From Halopiger goleimassiliensis (GTDB lineage Archaea; Halobacteriota; Halobacteria; Halobacteriales; Natrialbaceae): a stretch of 64,000 bases of DNA. The stretch lies in NCBI RefSeq assembly GCF_000455345.1, contig NZ_HG315690.1, positions 1,687,360-1,751,359 on the forward strand, in the 5' to 3' direction. Made by a program: the position numbers and the translations under genes. Below, one piece after another: positions 54,872 through 63,958 of this stretch. Every line of letters starts with the position of its first letter. Within the stretch, counting starts at the first letter, position 1. The notes beneath the pieces are model-generated. The model was given only the letters and a program-made list of their open reading frames with translations, made no database searches and had not been told where the DNA came from.

Positions 54872-55843
54872 ATGGAACGAGACTACTCGCGACGATCTGT
54901 ACTCGGACTTCTTGGTAGCGGATCGGTTGCTGCGTTGGCTGGCTGTACCTCCGGCTCCGGCACTACTATCGACATCTCCGGCGGGGTTGGCCCGCGAATG
55001 GCGGTCGAAAACTGGGCGGACATCTACGAATCGGAACACGACGTGACGTTCGACATCAACGGCGGCGGAACCGGCGTCGGCGTCTCCGAGGTGCTCGAGG
55101 ATCAGGTCGACATCGCGATGATGGGCCGCGATCCGTTCGACGAAGAGATCGACAGGGGACTGTTCGCCGTCCCGATGCTCATCGACACCGTCGTCGGCTC
55201 GATCAACGAGGCGAACCCGATCATCGACGAGATTCAGGAACGCGGAATGACTCGCGAAACCCTGGAGGCGATCTTCACGAGGGAGATCGAAAACTGGGGC
55301 GAGGTCTACGACGACGTCGACGTCGACGAGGAGATCGTCGTTTACGGCCGATCGGACACCTCCGCCGCGTACAAGCAGTGGGGCGATTTCCTCGGCGGGG
55401 AGGACGACGCCCACTCCGAGAACGAACTGGAGGGCCTCTCGGACGGCAACCACGATGGCGACTCGGCGGTCCAGCAGGCGATCGCCAACGAAGAGAACGC
55501 TATCTCGCTGAACAACATCAACTACGTCTACGACGACAGCGGCGAACTCGAGGGGGCGCTCCGACCCGTCCCGCTGGACCAGGACGGCACCGGCCTCTCC
55601 GAGGAGGAGGACTTCTACGACGACCGCGAGCAGTTCCTCGACGCGGTCGAAGCGGGGAAGTATCCGTTCCCGCCGGCACGGGAGATGTTTCTCGCCGCGA
55701 ACGACCAGTTCGATGACGAGGCCTACGACTTCGTCGAGTGGGTCCTGACGGAGGGACAGGAACACGTCCGCGAGAGCGGCTACGTGCCCCTCGAGGAGGA
55801 CCGCCTCGAGGAGGCACAGCAACGACTCGAGGAGGCACACTGA
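54872..55843 (+). CDS. pstS: Phosphate ABC transporter substrate-binding lipoprotein PstS
   Basis: A 323-residue lipoprotein: SRRSVLGLLGSGSVAALAGC (Tat motif plus lipobox), then a PstS-type fold with GGVGPRMAVENWADIYE, NGGGTGVGVSEVLEDQVDIAMMGRDPFDEEI, and GRSDTSAAYKQWGDFLGG, where the Ser/Thr/Asp/Arg residues would hold phosphate. Binds inorganic phosphate outside the membrane for PstCAB. I chose ATG 54872 (MERDYSRRS), which places the signal correctly; the longer upstream frame would bury it. Confidence 0.93.
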   Translation: MERDYSRRSVLGLLGSGSVAALAGCTSGSGTTIDISGGVGPRMAVENWADIYESEHDVTFDINGGGTGVGVSEVLEDQVDIAMMGRDPFDEEIDRGLFAVPMLIDTVVGSINEANPIIDEIQERGMTRETLEAIFTREIENWGEVYDDVDVDEEIVVYGRSDTSAAYKQWGDFLGGEDDAHSENELEGLSDGNHDGDSAVQQAIANEENAISLNNINYVYDDSGELEGALRPVPLDQDGTGLSEEEDFYDDREQFLDAVEAGKYPFPPAREMFLAANDQFDDEAYDFVEWVLTEGQEHVRESGYVPLEEDRLEEAQQRLEEAH

Positions 55844-55851
55844 ACTGAACG

Positions 55852-56793
55852 ATGGCGGAATCGACGGAATCGACCGATTCGAAACGAGTTCGGAGCCGCC
55901 TCGCGAAGCGACTGCGACGCGATCGGGTCAGCAGCGTCTGGTTCACGGTCGCCGGCTATTTCGCGATCGGAATATTCGTGCTGATCGTCGCGACGATGGT
56001 CTACCAGTCGCTGCCGCTGTTGCGGGAGTTCTCGGTCGTCCAGATGGTGACGTCGTCGAACTGGCACCCCGCCGAAAACCAGTTCGGATTCCTGCCCGCG
56101 ATCGTCGGTACGGTGTACGTGAGCGTCCTCACGATGCTCATGGGGACGCCGATTGCGATCCTCACGGCGATCTACCTCGCCGAGTACGCCGAGGGCCGAA
56201 CGAAGACGATCGTCGGGACGTTCATCGACGTACTCGCGGCTATCCCGAGCGTCATCTTCGGGCTGGTCGCCCTGCTCGTCGTGGTCCCGTTCGTCGGCGA
56301 CTATCTCGCGCCGGCGTTCGGCTCGAGCGCCACCGGACAGGGGATCTTCACCGTCAGCCTGGTGATGTCGATCATCGTCACGCCGTTTATGATCTCGCTG
56401 TCCGTCGAGTCGCTCGAGGCGCTGCCGGACGAACTGCGTGAGACCTCGCTGGGCGTCGGCGCGACCAAGTGGGAGACGATCCGGACGGTGCTGCTCCGGG
56501 CCGCGGGGCCGGGGATCTTCTCGGCGATCCTGCTCGGATTCGGGCGGGTCTTCGGGGCGACGATCGTGCCCGCGATGCTCATCGGGAGCCAGACGCACAT
56601 CCCCGACTCGCCGTTCGCGACGGGTCAGACCCTGCCGACACTGATCGTCAACGACTTCGGCGAACTGATGACCCTCCCGCTGACCCAGTCGGCGCTGATC
56701 TTCGTCGGCGTCATGCTGCTCGTCGTCGTCTGGCTGTTCAACTTCAGCGCCATGCTCGTTCGACGGCGACTCCAGCGGAGGTGGCAGTACTGA
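55852..56793 (+). CDS. pstC: Phosphate ABC transporter permease PstC
   Basis: A 313-residue permease with six helices: GYFAIGIFVLIVATMVYQSLPLL, FLPAIVGTVYVSVLTMLMGTPIAILTAIYLAEYAEG, IDVLAAIPSVIFGLVALLVVVPF, and the EAA loop ALPDELRETSLGVGATKWETIRTVLLRAAGPGIFSAILLGFGRVFGAT. Eight bp after pstS; its TGA overlaps the pstA ATG by 1 nt. Confidence 0.93.
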   Translation: MAESTESTDSKRVRSRLAKRLRRDRVSSVWFTVAGYFAIGIFVLIVATMVYQSLPLLREFSVVQMVTSSNWHPAENQFGFLPAIVGTVYVSVLTMLMGTPIAILTAIYLAEYAEGRTKTIVGTFIDVLAAIPSVIFGLVALLVVVPFVGDYLAPAFGSSATGQGIFTVSLVMSIIVTPFMISLSVESLEALPDELRETSLGVGATKWETIRTVLLRAAGPGIFSAILLGFGRVFGATIVPAMLIGSQTHIPDSPFATGQTLPTLIVNDFGELMTLPLTQSALIFVGVMLLVVVWLFNFSAMLVRRRLQRRWQY

Positions 56794-57653
56794 TGGACCG
56801 CTACACCAAACAGCGCCTCGTCGGCTACCTCGCCCGCGGCGCGACCGCGCTCGTCGTCGGCGTCATGCTGTTCGTCGTCGGCGTGACGATCCTCAGGGGC
56901 GCGCGCATCCTGATCACGGACCCGTCCGTCGTCGTCACGCCACCGGGCACCCAGTACGTTCTCCGGGCGGAGGGTGGGTTCCTCCACGCTATCGTCGGGA
57001 GCATTTACATCGTGGTTCCGGCGACGATCGTCTCGTCGATACTCGCCGTCTCGACGGCAGTGTACCTCCAGAGCGACTACTCGAGCGAGCGGTTTTCGGA
57101 CCTCGCGAACATGTTCCTCAACGTCCTGTGGGGGACGCCCCCGATCGTTTACGGCGTCTTCGTCCTCACCATCATCTTCGCGGTGGGGGCACGACAGAGC
57201 GTACTGTTCGGGGCCATCGCGATCGCGATCTTCCAGTATCCGATCATGACCCGGTACACGGACGAGGCGTTGCGATCCGCGCCGGATACGGTGAAGGAGG
57301 CCTCGTACGGCCTCGGCTCGACCAGGTTCGAAACCGCGCGGATGACGGTTCGCTCGGCGCTTCCGGGCGTCGTCGCCGGCATCATCATGGGCTTCGCCCG
57401 CGGGATCGGCGACGCTGCTACCGTCCTGTTCACCGCCGGCCGGAGTACGAACGTCCCTATCCTGCCCACGGACGGTGCGACGACGCTGCCGATCCTCATC
57501 TACGAGAACGCGACGTCGCCGAACGACGAACTGGTGGCTCAGGCGTACGCGGCGTCGTTCCTGCTGATCGTCGCCGTGCTCGCGTTGATCGGCGTCTCCA
57601 AGCTCCTGGCCGGACGCTACGCACGATACGCGCCTGGAGGTCGGAACTCGTGA
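56793..57653 (+). CDS. pstA: Phosphate ABC transporter permease PstA
   Basis: A 286-residue permease: LARGATALVVGVMLFVVGVTIL, IVGSIYIVVPATIVSSILAVSTAVYLQSDYSSERF, GTPPIVYGVFVLTIIF, and the EAA loop SAPDTVKEASYGLGSTRFETARMTVRSALPGVVAGIIMGFARGIGDAATVLFTAG. ATG 56793 overlaps the pstC stop. Followed by a 23-bp tandem duplication before pstB. Confidence 0.93.
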   Translation: MDRYTKQRLVGYLARGATALVVGVMLFVVGVTILRGARILITDPSVVVTPPGTQYVLRAEGGFLHAIVGSIYIVVPATIVSSILAVSTAVYLQSDYSSERFSDLANMFLNVLWGTPPIVYGVFVLTIIFAVGARQSVLFGAIAIAIFQYPIMTRYTDEALRSAPDTVKEASYGLGSTRFETARMTVRSALPGVVAGIIMGFARGIGDAATVLFTAGRSTNVPILPTDGATTLPILIYENATSPNDELVAQAYAASFLLIVAVLALIGVSKLLAGRYARYAPGGRNS

Positions 57654-57696
57654 CACGAGACGGACGACACCCATGACACAAGGAGGACGACACCCA
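57651..57696 (+). repeat. 23-bp tandem duplication at the pstA-pstB junction
   Basis: Two consecutive 23-bp units (57651-57673 and 57674-57696), each beginning TGACAC and ending GGACGACACCCA; they differ at a few positions, the second having an AGGAGG ribosome-binding-like stretch. The duplication makes an extra ATG (57673) that opens an 8-codon frame, MTQGGRHP, ending in a TGA that overlaps the pstB start (CCATGA). Confidence 0.85.
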
Positions 57697-58592
57697 TGAC
57701 AACCGAGCCAGCACTCACCACGGACGATCTCAGCGTAACGTACACCGGAAACGACGACGTCGAGGCGTTGAAAGGCGTCTCGCTCGAGTTCCCGGAGAAC
57801 CAGCTGACGGCCATCATCGGTCCCTCGGGCTGTGGGAAGTCGACGCTGCTGAAGTCGCTGAACCGGCTCCACGAGATCCAGCCCAACGTCGAGATCGAGG
57901 GCGACGTCTACCTCGGCGACCAGCCGATCTACGACACCGAAGAGCCAGCGCCGGAGATCCGCCGTCGGATCGGCTACGTCCCACAGACGCCGACCGCGTT
58001 GCCGCTGTCGATCTACGAGAACGTCGCCTACGGCGTGAAGATCCACGGCGATTACGCGAGCAAAGACGAACTGGACGATCTCGTCGAGACCTACCTCCGG
58101 AGGGTCAACCTCTGGGACGAGGTGAAAGACAGACTCGATACGCCCGGCGCGGAACTCTCGACCGGACAGATCCAGCGGCTCTGTCTCGCCCGCTCGCTGG
58201 CCGTCGAACCCGACGTGTTGCTGTGTGACGAGGTGACGTCGGCGCTCGATCCCGTCTCGGCCGAACAGGTCGAGAAGACGCTGGTCGATCTCAAGGCGGA
58301 GTACACGATCGTCATGGTCACACACAGCATGGACCAGGCGAGGCGAATCGCCGACGAGGTGGTCTTCCTCTATCTCGGCGAACTCGTCGAGAAAAACGAC
58401 ACGCAGTCGTTCTTCGAGAACCCCGAGAACGAACGGACCAAGCGCTTCGTCGAGGGCGAGACGGTCGTCGATTACGACGCCGCCGAGACCCCGGACGGCG
58501 AAACAGACGACGATACGCCGGACGGTGAATCCGACGCCGACGACTCCCACGCCGAATCCGTGGAGTCCGATCCTATCTCGACAGGTCGGTAA
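57696..58592 (+). CDS. pstB: Phosphate ABC transporter ATP-binding protein PstB
   Basis: A 298-residue ATPase: Walker [21 protein letters not shown] (the NRxHE continuation is typical for PstB), signature [34 protein letters not shown] with Walker B, and [16 protein letters not shown] (H-loop). A Glu/Asp-rich tail of about 45 residues ([15 protein letters not shown]...) follows the domain. Powers phosphate import through PstCA. Start at ATG 57696, preceded by AGGAGG. No phoU follows. Confidence 0.94.
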   Translation: MTTEPALTTDDLSVTYTGNDDVEALKGVSLEFPENQLTAIIGPSGCGKSTLLKSLNRLHEIQPNVEIEGDVYLGDQPIYDTEEPAPEIRRRIGYVPQTPTALPLSIYENVAYGVKIHGDYASKDELDDLVETYLRRVNLWDEVKDRLDTPGAELSTGQIQRLCLARSLAVEPDVLLCDEVTSALDPVSAEQVEKTLVDLKAEYTIVMVTHSMDQARRIADEVVFLYLGELVEKNDTQSFFENPENERTKRFVEGETVVDYDAAETPDGETDDDTPDGESDADDSHAESVESDPISTGR

Positions 58593-58630
58593 CACCCTAT
58601 TTTCGGTCGCCTCCCTCCTCGCTCGTCGTC

Positions 58631-59995
58631 TCACGTCCACTCGAGGCCGTACTCCGACGCCGTCTCCGTCGCTCGCTCGTCGAACCGGTGGAACGCCATC
58701 GGTGGGAGGTGCGGATGGCGGGCGTCGATCGCCTCCGGGAGGTCCGCGTGGTAGCGGACGTGGGTTTCCACGTCGTAGGGGAACTCGCTCGCGTCGACGC
58801 CGACGAACCCGTGGCCGTCTCGAGCATGCTCGAGGACCTCCCGCCAGCGATCCGCCGACGCCAGGCCCGCCGACTCGACGCCGTGGGAGAACAGCGTCGC
58901 CCGGATCTCGTCGTAGGGGTCCGTTCGGTCGAGGTACTGCTCGAGGAACGCGACGTCGGACTCGGTGTTGAACGCCGACCAGTAGGGGACCGACCCGGTG
59001 CGGATCGTCCACCAGGGTTCGACCAGGGCGAACGACTGGACGAGCAGTCGCTCGACCGGCCGGTCGCGGGCCGCGTACCGCTCCCGGTAGCGGTCGGCGA
59101 CGAACGGGCTCAACTCGCGGGGGTCGTCGAATCGGAGCCGACGGACCTCGTGATTGTGCTCCTCGGCGAACCGATCGACGTCGTCCAGCAACGCGGGCTC
59201 GAACCCCCACTCGGCCTCCGGGATTCGGCCGTCCGGCTCGGCAACGTCCCACTCGCGGACGTCCGCGTCCTGTCGCTCGAGGAAGTCGGCGACCCGCTCG
59301 CCGCCCTCGTAGTACTCTTCGGGGGCGAGGCCGCCGAGACCGCCCACCTGGAAGCTGTGGCGTTCCCCGAGGTCGATCGCGGGCCAGTCGTAGCCACACT
59401 CGAGGGTGACGATCGTTCCCCCGGGCTCGAGGACGCTCTCTATGAACTCCTCGTAGGCCGGTCCCAGCGTCCGCGACTTGGTGCGGAAGTACGCCAGTTT
59501 GCGGACCATCAGCCGGTCCTGGTTGGGGTCGTGCATCTGGTGGAGCGACACCTCGGGGTTGGCCTCGAGGAACGGCTCCGCGTGAGCGGCCCCCCACCGG
59601 GCGTCCCGACGGACGTCGTCCGGGTGGCAGTCCCGGCGGACTGGCACCAGGAAGGTCTGGGGCAGCCACGGAATCCCGAGCAACGCCGCGAGGTAGACGG
59701 CCGCGCCGTTACTCGAGCCGACGACGACGGCGGGATACCCCCGCGTCGGGTACCGGTCGACGACCCACTCCCGGAAGCGTTCGACGTCGACGTCGCCGAG
59801 GTCGTCGGGCGAGACGCCCTCGTTCGCGCCGCCGGTGGTGTACATCGTCGTGCGAGCCGCGCGCGGGAGGTGATTGACCCGTTCGGCGAGCGGCGTCAGT
59901 CGCGGGTCGATCATCCCGAGGGCCGGAAACTCCTCCCCGTGGAGGTAGCTGGACGCCGCGCGGACGAAGACGGTCGTCGAATCGAAGTTCGGCAT
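58631..59995 (-). CDS. Haloarchaeal protein of unknown function, alpha/beta-hydrolase-like region
   Basis: A protein of about 454 residues. [42 protein letters not shown] contains a G-S-S-N-G turn like a nucleophile elbow, but a matching His/Asp pair cannot be assigned with certainty. C-terminal half is rich in aromatic and charged residues ([38 protein letters not shown]). No signal peptide. ATG 59995 ([20 protein letters not shown]) is preferred; ATGs at 60043 and 60079 would add 16 or 28 residues. Converges with pstB. Confidence 0.65.
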   Translation of the reverse strand: MPNFDSTTVFVRAASSYLHGEEFPALGMIDPRLTPLAERVNHLPRAARTTMYTTGGANEGVSPDDLGDVDVERFREWVVDRYPTRGYPAVVVGSSNGAAVYLAALLGIPWLPQTFLVPVRRDCHPDDVRRDARWGAAHAEPFLEANPEVSLHQMHDPNQDRLMVRKLAYFRTKSRTLGPAYEEFIESVLEPGGTIVTLECGYDWPAIDLGERHSFQVGGLGGLAPEEYYEGGERVADFLERQDADVREWDVAEPDGRIPEAEWGFEPALLDDVDRFAEEHNHEVRRLRFDDPRELSPFVADRYRERYAARDRPVERLLVQSFALVEPWWTIRTGSVPYWSAFNTESDVAFLEQYLDRTDPYDEIRATLFSHGVESAGLASADRWREVLEHARDGHGFVGVDASEFPYDVETHVRYHADLPEAIDARHPHLPPMAFHRFDERATETASEYGLEWT

Positions 59996-60268
59996 TCCCG
60001 GCGGGGCGGATTCCCCGCTCGAGAGCAGGCTCGAGGCTCTCATGCCGACGCCGTCGTCACCCCCGGTTCGAGCCGCCACAGTGAGCGATCGCGTCTATTG
60101 AACTGCCGTCGGGAACGAACGAGAACCGCAGCCATCGGTCTGTCGACTCGCACTTCCACGTTCAGGGGGATAAGACGCGGGCCGGCAATGACCGTTGTCG
60201 GGGAGTCTCGATCACTCCGCCCGACGGGGACGGAACGGCTTTATCTCGTCGGTACCTCAACGCAACGT

Positions 60269-60859
60269 ATGTCCGACGGAGAGTTCGAGGGTTACGGTGG
60301 GAGACACGTTCCGGAACCGCTCGAGGAGCCCCTCGACCAGCTCGCGGCCGCCTACGACGAGGTCGCCGCCACGGAGGCGTTCCAGTCCGAGTTCCGCGAC
60401 CTGCTCGAGTCCTTTGCCGGCCGACCGACGCCGCTGTACTACGCGGCCAACCTGAGCGACCGGTACGACGCGGAGATCTACCTCAAGCGCGAGGACCTGC
60501 TCCACGGCGGCGCACACAAGATCAACAACTGTCTCGGGCAGGCGCTGCTCGCCAAGCGCGCCGGCCGGGACCGTCTCATCACCGAGACCGGCGCGGGGCA
60601 ACACGGCGTCGCGACGGCGATGGTCGGCGCGTTGCTCGGCCTCGAGACGGAGATCTACATGGGGAAGAAGGACGTCCAGCGCCAGGAGATGAACGTCTTC
60701 CGGATGCGACTGATGGGTGCAGACGTCAACGAGGTCACCCGCGGCGTTCGGAAGACTCCAGAGGAGTCTTCCGCAGCCCATCAGAAACCGGAGGTTTCTG
60801 AGGACGACGAGGGCCTGGCCGACGCCGTCGACGCCGTCGTCAGAACGCGCGCGTTCTGA
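60269..60859 (+). CDS. trpB: Tryptophan synthase beta chain, N-terminal fragment (gene interrupted)
   Basis: Codes for 196 residues, then TGA. Contains [56 protein letters not shown] with the PLP-binding Lys, [13 protein letters not shown] with the catalytic Glu, and [18 protein letters not shown]. After this normal sequence comes a 20-residue foreign stretch ([20 protein letters not shown]) encoded by two hairpins, nine normal residues (DEGLADAVD), and a second foreign stretch with the in-frame stop. TATA-like TTTATCTC about 28 nt before ATG 60269. No other trp gene is near; another trpB may exist elsewhere. Alone the fragment cannot be active. Confidence 0.8.
   Translation: MSDGEFEGYGGRHVPEPLEEPLDQLAAAYDEVAATEAFQSEFRDLLESFAGRPTPLYYAANLSDRYDAEIYLKREDLLHGGAHKINNCLGQALLAKRAGRDRLITETGAGQHGVATAMVGALLGLETEIYMGKKDVQRQEMNVFRMRLMGADVNEVTRGVRKTPEESSAAHQKPEVSEDDEGLADAVDAVVRTRAF
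60749..60801. repeat. Palindromic insertion 1 in trpB (two hairpins)
   Basis: Hairpin 1: 11-bp perfect arms CGGAAGACTCC/GGAGTCTTCCG, loop AGA (60749-60773). Linker CAGCCCA (60774-60780). Hairpin 2: 9-bp perfect arms TCAGAAACC/GGTTTCTGA, loop GGA (60781-60801). The insertion adds about 60 bp and keeps the reading frame. Confidence 0.75.
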
Positions 60860-60883
60860 CGGCCCATCAGACGTAGTCTGATG
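60838..60883. repeat. Palindromic insertion 2 in trpB (two hairpins) with stop and restart codons
   Basis: Hairpin 3: 24-bp perfect palindrome with arms CGTCAGAACGCG/CGCGTTCTGACG (60838-60861). It contains the TGA at 60857-60859. Linker GCC (60862-60864). Hairpin 4: 8-bp arms CATCAGAC/GTCTGATG, loop GTA (60865-60883); its last three bases are the ATG of the second fragment. The trpB frame is unchanged across the insertion. Confidence 0.75.
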
Positions 60884-61531
60884 ACCGCGCTCGAGGACTT
60901 CGTCGAGAACGTCGACGACACCCACTATCTCGTGGGCAGCGTCGTCGGCCCCGATCCCTTCCCGCGGATGGTCCGTGACTTCCAGTCGGTCATCGGGGAA
61001 GAGGCCCGCGAGCAGTTCCAGGAACGGACGGGCGAGTTGCCCGACGCCGCGGTCGCCTGCGTCGGCGGCGGGTCGAACGCGATCGGACTCTTTCACGCGT
61101 TCCGCGACGACGACGTGGCGTTCTACGGTGCCGAGGGTGGCGGCAAGGGGCCCGACTCGAGCGAGCACGCCGCGCCGCTGTCGGCCGGCACGGAGGACGT
61201 CATCCACGGGATGAAAACTCGCGTGATCGACGACGACGTCGACGTACACTCCGTCTCGGCGGGACTGGACTACCCCGGCGTCGGCCCCGAGCACGCGATG
61301 TTCCGGGCCGTGGGTCGCTGTGAGTACACCGGGGTCACCGACGACGAGGCGCTGGCCGCGTTCCGCGAACTCAGCGAGACCGAAGGGATCATCCCCGCGC
61401 TCGAGTCCAGTCACGCCGTCGCCCGCGCGATCCAGTTGGCCGAGGACGACGAGCACGAGACGATCCTCGTCAACCTCTCGGGCCGAGGCGACAAGGACAT
61501 GGAGACCGCCGCGTCGAAGTTCGACCTCTAG
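60881..61531 (+). CDS. trpB: Tryptophan synthase beta chain, C-terminal fragment
   Basis: Codes for 216 residues in the same frame as the first part, from an ATG 21 nt after its TGA. After M-T it continues as normal TrpB: ALEDFVENVDDTHYLVGSVVGPDPFPRMVRDFQSVIGEEA, AVACVGGGSNAIGLFHAF (phosphate loop for PLP), AGLDYPGVGPEHAMF, EGIIPALESSHAVA and VNLSGRGDKDM. All core motifs are intact, so decay is recent or a two-piece protein is made by restart. The last 4 nt overlap the convergent HIT gene. Confidence 0.8.
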   Translation: MTALEDFVENVDDTHYLVGSVVGPDPFPRMVRDFQSVIGEEAREQFQERTGELPDAAVACVGGGSNAIGLFHAFRDDDVAFYGAEGGGKGPDSSEHAAPLSAGTEDVIHGMKTRVIDDDVDVHSVSAGLDYPGVGPEHAMFRAVGRCEYTGVTDDEALAAFRELSETEGIIPALESSHAVARAIQLAEDDEHETILVNLSGRGDKDMETAASKFDL

Positions 61532-61938
61532 ATGGCCTCGCGCACGTCGTCAGTCAGCGCCGCCACCTCGTCCTCGACGAGTTGCTTGCGGGGCAGCGAC
61601 AGCGAGACGTCGTCGTCGGTGAACCGCGGCACGAGGTGGACGTGGGCGTGTTCGACCGTCCCCACGAGCGGTCCGGTCGTGTGAAAGACGCTGAAGCCGT
61701 CCGGCTCGAGGACCGACTCGAGACCCGCGGCGACGGTCCGAACGGTGTCGAAGACGGCGGTTCCGGTCTCGTCCTCGCCGGTCAACACTCCCTCCACGTG
61801 CGTCCGCGGTACGACCAGCGTGTGTCCAGCCTCCGCAGGCTGATGATCGAGAAACGCGATCGTTCGCTCGTCCTCGTACAGAACGTGGGCCGATCGATCC
61901 CCTGCCGCGATCCGACAGAACGCACAGTCGTCGTCCAT
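61528..61938 (-). CDS. HIT family nucleotide hydrolase/transferase
   Basis: A 136-residue HIT protein. N-terminal Zn-type Cys pair DCAFCRIAAGDRSAHVLYEDERTIAFLD, GHTLVVPRTHVEGV, and the histidine triad VEHAHVHLVPRF (HxHxH). Cleaves dinucleotide or AMP-linked substrates with a covalent His-AMP. Stand-alone in context. Confidence 0.9.
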   Translation of the reverse strand: MDDDCAFCRIAAGDRSAHVLYEDERTIAFLDHQPAEAGHTLVVPRTHVEGVLTGEDETGTAVFDTVRTVAAGLESVLEPDGFSVFHTTGPLVGTVEHAHVHLVPRFTDDDVSLSLPRKQLVEDEVAALTDDVREAI

Positions 61939-62049
61939 ATGTCAACGTTCGATCGAATCACTAAATAGCTATCTCTGCGTTCGAATTGCCGCTACAACCA
62001 GCGATACAACTGGGGACGAGCCTCCCGGTCACTCGTCGGACAAGCGATC

Positions 62050-63111
62050 TCACAGCAGGCCCGAAGATTCCTGCAGCGTCCGATAGGTCGTTAGATACGC
62101 ATCGCGAACGACGGATTCGTCGTACTCGGCGAACCGCTCGTCGTAGTCGCGGCGCTCGAGGTCGCCGGCCTCGAGGATGGCGTCGCCGAGTTCCTCCTCG
62201 CTGGTGGTCCGAAAGCCGCGGTCCCACCCCTCGACGAGTTCGTGGGCGCTGGACTCGACGTGGTACTCGACGACGCCGACGCACCCCGAGGCGAGCGCCC
62301 ACAGCATCTCCGTGGGGAAGACGCAGTGTTCCGCGGTCTGGACGAAGACGTGTGCGCCGCGGTAGGCGGCGATTCGTTCCTCGAGCGAGCAATCCCCGAC
62401 GAAGGTGATTCGATCCTCGATCCGCAGGTCGCTGGCCAGTCGTTCGTACGCGCCGCGTTCCGGGCCGTCGCCGATCACCGTCGCCGTCCAGTCGCGGGTC
62501 CGGAACTCAGCCAGCGCCAGAAAGAGGCTCTCGAGGTTCGCGTCCGCGTCGAGCCGTCGGGCGTAAACCACGTCGACGGGCTCGCCGGGCTCGACCGACT
62601 GGACGAGGTCGACGTCGATCGGATTCGGGCACACGTCGATGGCGTCCGCGCCGACCCCGAGTTCGCGCACCCAGGTCGCGACCAGTTCCGACGGGACCAC
62701 GATCCGATCGGCCCACTTGCCGGCACGACGCGTCCACCAGCCGTCCGAGACGCCGCCGTCGCCGTACCACTCGAGGACGAGCGGCACCCGGGTGATCGTC
62801 CCGGCGAGGCGCGCCCACAGGACCTGCGTCGGCGGGGTGGCACGGGCGTGAATTACGTCCGGACTCGTCCCGGCGATGGCGACGGGCAGGCGGACGAGAA
62901 ACGAGCGTCTGGCCTCGAGGCTTCCCGAGAGGCCGTGGTAGGTGATCCCCTCGTGCTCGAAGGTTCGGTGGTCGCCGTCCCAGAACCGTGCACAGAAGAC
63001 GTGGATCTCGTGGCCCTGCTCGTGGAGGAGTTCGAGAACCGTGTGCAATCGTTGGTTCGTCTCGGAGTCCGTGTGGTGGACCGTCTCGAACGAGACGAAC
63101 GCGATGCGCAT
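62050..63111 (-). CDS. Glycosyltransferase family 4 (GT-B fold)
   Basis: A 353-residue glycosyltransferase. N-terminal MRIAFVSFETVHHTDSETNQRLHTVLELLHEQGHEIHVFCAR, DRIVVPSELVATWVRELGV, and the donor-binding second half WTATVIGDGPERGAYERLASDLRIEDRITFVGDCSLEERIAAYRGAHVFVQTAEHCVFPTEMLWALASGCVGVVEY, where the usual E-x7-E motif reads with C/F-P-T-E. Likely transfers a sugar from a nucleotide donor in surface glycan or glycolipid synthesis. Single gene, no cluster seen. Confidence 0.85.
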   Translation of the reverse strand: MRIAFVSFETVHHTDSETNQRLHTVLELLHEQGHEIHVFCARFWDGDHRTFEHEGITYHGLSGSLEARRSFLVRLPVAIAGTSPDVIHARATPPTQVLWARLAGTITRVPLVLEWYGDGGVSDGWWTRRAGKWADRIVVPSELVATWVRELGVGADAIDVCPNPIDVDLVQSVEPGEPVDVVYARRLDADANLESLFLALAEFRTRDWTATVIGDGPERGAYERLASDLRIEDRITFVGDCSLEERIAAYRGAHVFVQTAEHCVFPTEMLWALASGCVGVVEYHVESSAHELVEGWDRGFRTTSEEELGDAILEAGDLERRDYDERFAEYDESVVRDAYLTTYRTLQESSGLL

Positions 63112-63295
63112 ACGTCGCGGAACGCAGCGCCAGAATAAAAAATCACTTCTTTCGGCCAGTTCGGACCGGCGATCTGTCGTCGGACCGATACGGTTCTCTC
63201 GAGCGCTCTGGAGTCAGTCCAGCGGCTATGCTGGGATCAATCCACCCCGAACTACGCTCACGAACCGAGTTTCACCCCAGTAGGCCGGGGTTCGA

Positions 63296-63958
63296 TCAGC
63301 CCTCGTCGTCGACCTGTTCGTCGTGGTGATCGGCGCTCGTCTCGTCACCGCCGGCCGTCCTGTCATCGGCGTTCTTCTCGGCCTCGTCGCTGACCTCGAG
63401 CGCAGCCTCGTCGTCGACGAGCGTAACGACGAGGTCCGTCGTCCCGTCCTCGTCTGCGTCGTCTTCACAGTCGAGGGTCACTTCCGACTGGTTGACCGGA
63501 GCGTCCGTTCCGTCGCTGGTCGCTTCCAGGTCGTACGTCCCGTCGTGGAGACCCGCGACGGCGACGGATTCGTTGGCCGGGACGGAGACGGTCACCGTGG
63601 TCCGAATCGTCTGTTGCGTGCCCGTCTCCGTCTGGTTCGTCTCGCTCACGGTCTGGAGTCCAGTCGGGAGGTCGCTCTCAACTGACAGCCCCGACAGGTC
63701 CCCCTCCCACGTCACGTCGAGATCGACCGGCTCCGCGGTCGGGTTCGTAGCGAGTAACAGTCCCGATTCGTTCGTGCAGTAGTCGGCTATCGTGACGCCC
63801 TCCTCGTCCGGATCGGTCGCCTGTCCCGTCCCAGCGCCAGCCGACGCCGCCGTCATTCCGACGGCGACGACCACGGCTACTGCGGCGATCACGATCGGTT
63901 TCGAGCGTCGGCCGATCGACCTCTCCTGGCCCTGGTGCTGGTTCGTTGGGTCCCCCAT
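63296..63958 (-). CDS. Secreted protein of unknown function
   Basis: A 220-residue protein with a basic N-terminus and one hydrophobic segment (KPIVIAAVAVVVAVGMTAASAGAGTG), probably a Sec signal or anchor. The exported part is Thr/Asp/Val-rich and looks beta-stranded (GLLLATNPTAEPVDLDVTWEGDL; TTVTVSVPANESVAVAGLHDGTYDLEAT), with two Cys (DYC and LDC) that could pair. The tail is acidic with two His near the end (ADHHDEQ). No family recognised. The 184-bp gap before it (63112-63295) shows nothing clear. Confidence 0.6.
   Translation of the reverse strand: MGDPTNQHQGQERSIGRRSKPIVIAAVAVVVAVGMTAASAGAGTGQATDPDEEGVTIADYCTNESGLLLATNPTAEPVDLDVTWEGDLSGLSVESDLPTGLQTVSETNQTETGTQQTIRTTVTVSVPANESVAVAGLHDGTYDLEATSDGTDAPVNQSEVTLDCEDDADEDGTTDLVVTLVDDEAALEVSDEAEKNADDRTAGGDETSADHHDEQVDDEG

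Noticed and set aside
56625-59669. Minus-strand frame of more than 1000 codons opposite pstC, pstA and pstB
   Set aside because: It covers intact pst genes with family motifs; the product is Arg/Gly/Asp-rich without domains, the usual antisense shadow in GC-rich DNA.
60857-60859. The trpB stop considered as a sequencing frameshift
   Set aside because: Both halves are in the same frame; the stop lies in a perfect 24-bp palindrome that is part of a bipartite insertion, not a single-base error.
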